A stretch of 64,000 nucleotides of DNA from contig CAJQUW010014413.1 of NCBI GenBank assembly GCA_907163375.1, positions 1 to 64,000 on the forward strand, given 5' to 3'. Positions within the stretch are counted from its first letter, which is position 1. Each line of letters opens with the position of its first letter. Below, piece by piece: positions 63,872 to 64,000 of this stretch. The stretch is from Prostheceraeus crozeri (taxonomy: Eukaryota > Platyhelminthes > Polycladida > Euryleptidae). A model generated the notes under the pieces. The model was not told the origin of the DNA. It did no database searches and saw nothing but the letters and a program-made list of their open reading frames with translations. The translations under genes and the position numbers were made by a program.

Positions 63872-64000
63872 GGTAGTGTTGATTCACTCTACTATCCCAA
63901 GGCGGGAGCAAAATATCATCAATGATTAGATTGAGAAATACTTTCCTCTCCTTACCAGGATTATTACAAAAGATGCGTATAACATTGAAAGCAGCTAACC

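Overview
The window looks like genomic DNA of an animal, most likely a marine invertebrate; I cannot name the species. It is AT-rich and its genes have TATA boxes, GT-AG introns and AATAAA signals. Almost every recognisable gene belongs to a mobile element: a mariner/Tc1-type relic, a piggyBac element, and Polinton/Maverick (adintovirus-like) DNA carrying family B polymerase, retroviral-type integrase, packaging ATPase, adenain-like protease and jelly-roll capsid protein. No ordinary host gene, tRNA or rRNA was recognised.

1-14.19 kb: gene-poor host-like DNA with old repeats: a foldback, a mariner/Tc1-type relic (4.85-5.46 kb), a GGGCCC minisatellite (6.78-7.30 kb), two short elements with terminal inverted repeats (7.5-8.3 and 10.88-11.90 kb), GGCGCGCC-rich islands and a 208-bp tandem duplication.

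14.19-38.08 kb: a minus-strand piggyBac transposase gene split by a 21,646-bp palindromic element (14,464-36,109). The element has matching ends (AGTAGTAAGTAAAACTCC), a 6-bp target duplication CTCATC on both sides, and two inverted arms around a spacer of about 90 bp. Each arm runs inward as: terminal repeat array with poly-C tracts; TATA box and 5'-UTR intron; coiled-coil gene; one or two tiny TATA-driven genes; then about 3-3.5 kb of satellite whose units carry AATAAA in the direction of transcription. Each small gene is followed by a 16-nt hairpin that matches the metazoan replication-dependent histone 3' stem-loop. The right arm has lost one small gene and has a stop codon in the coiled-coil gene.

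38.2-52.94 kb (segment A): a similar but diverged terminal repeat array, then early-type Polinton genes: two copies of a small unknown family, a proline-rich protein, a possible ssDNA-binding protein, overlapping PC4-like and TATA-binding-protein-like genes, and a spliced but frameshift-ridden protein-primed DNA polymerase B. A diverged copy of the palindrome's right arm closes it. No integrase or capsid gene is seen here.

52.94-64 kb (segment B): a second Polinton whose polymerase is cut down to its C-terminal tail, followed by two penton/minor-capsid-like genes, PC4-like and TBP-like genes, and a tight minus-strand block: protease, major capsid protein, basic core protein, integrase with chromodomain, a conserved unknown, ATPase, a basic hydrophobic-tailed protein, small membrane proteins and a third member of the small family. 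Several of these genes carry one frameshift each, so the copy is either decaying or contains assembly errors.

The most unusual themes are virus-borne TBP-like (and possible PC4-like) proteins, histone-type 3' stem-loops on small element genes, poly(A)-signal satellites where transcription converges, and stand-alone relatives of a polymerase N-terminal domain. Together they suggest an element family with its own transcription-initiation and mRNA 3'-end machinery.
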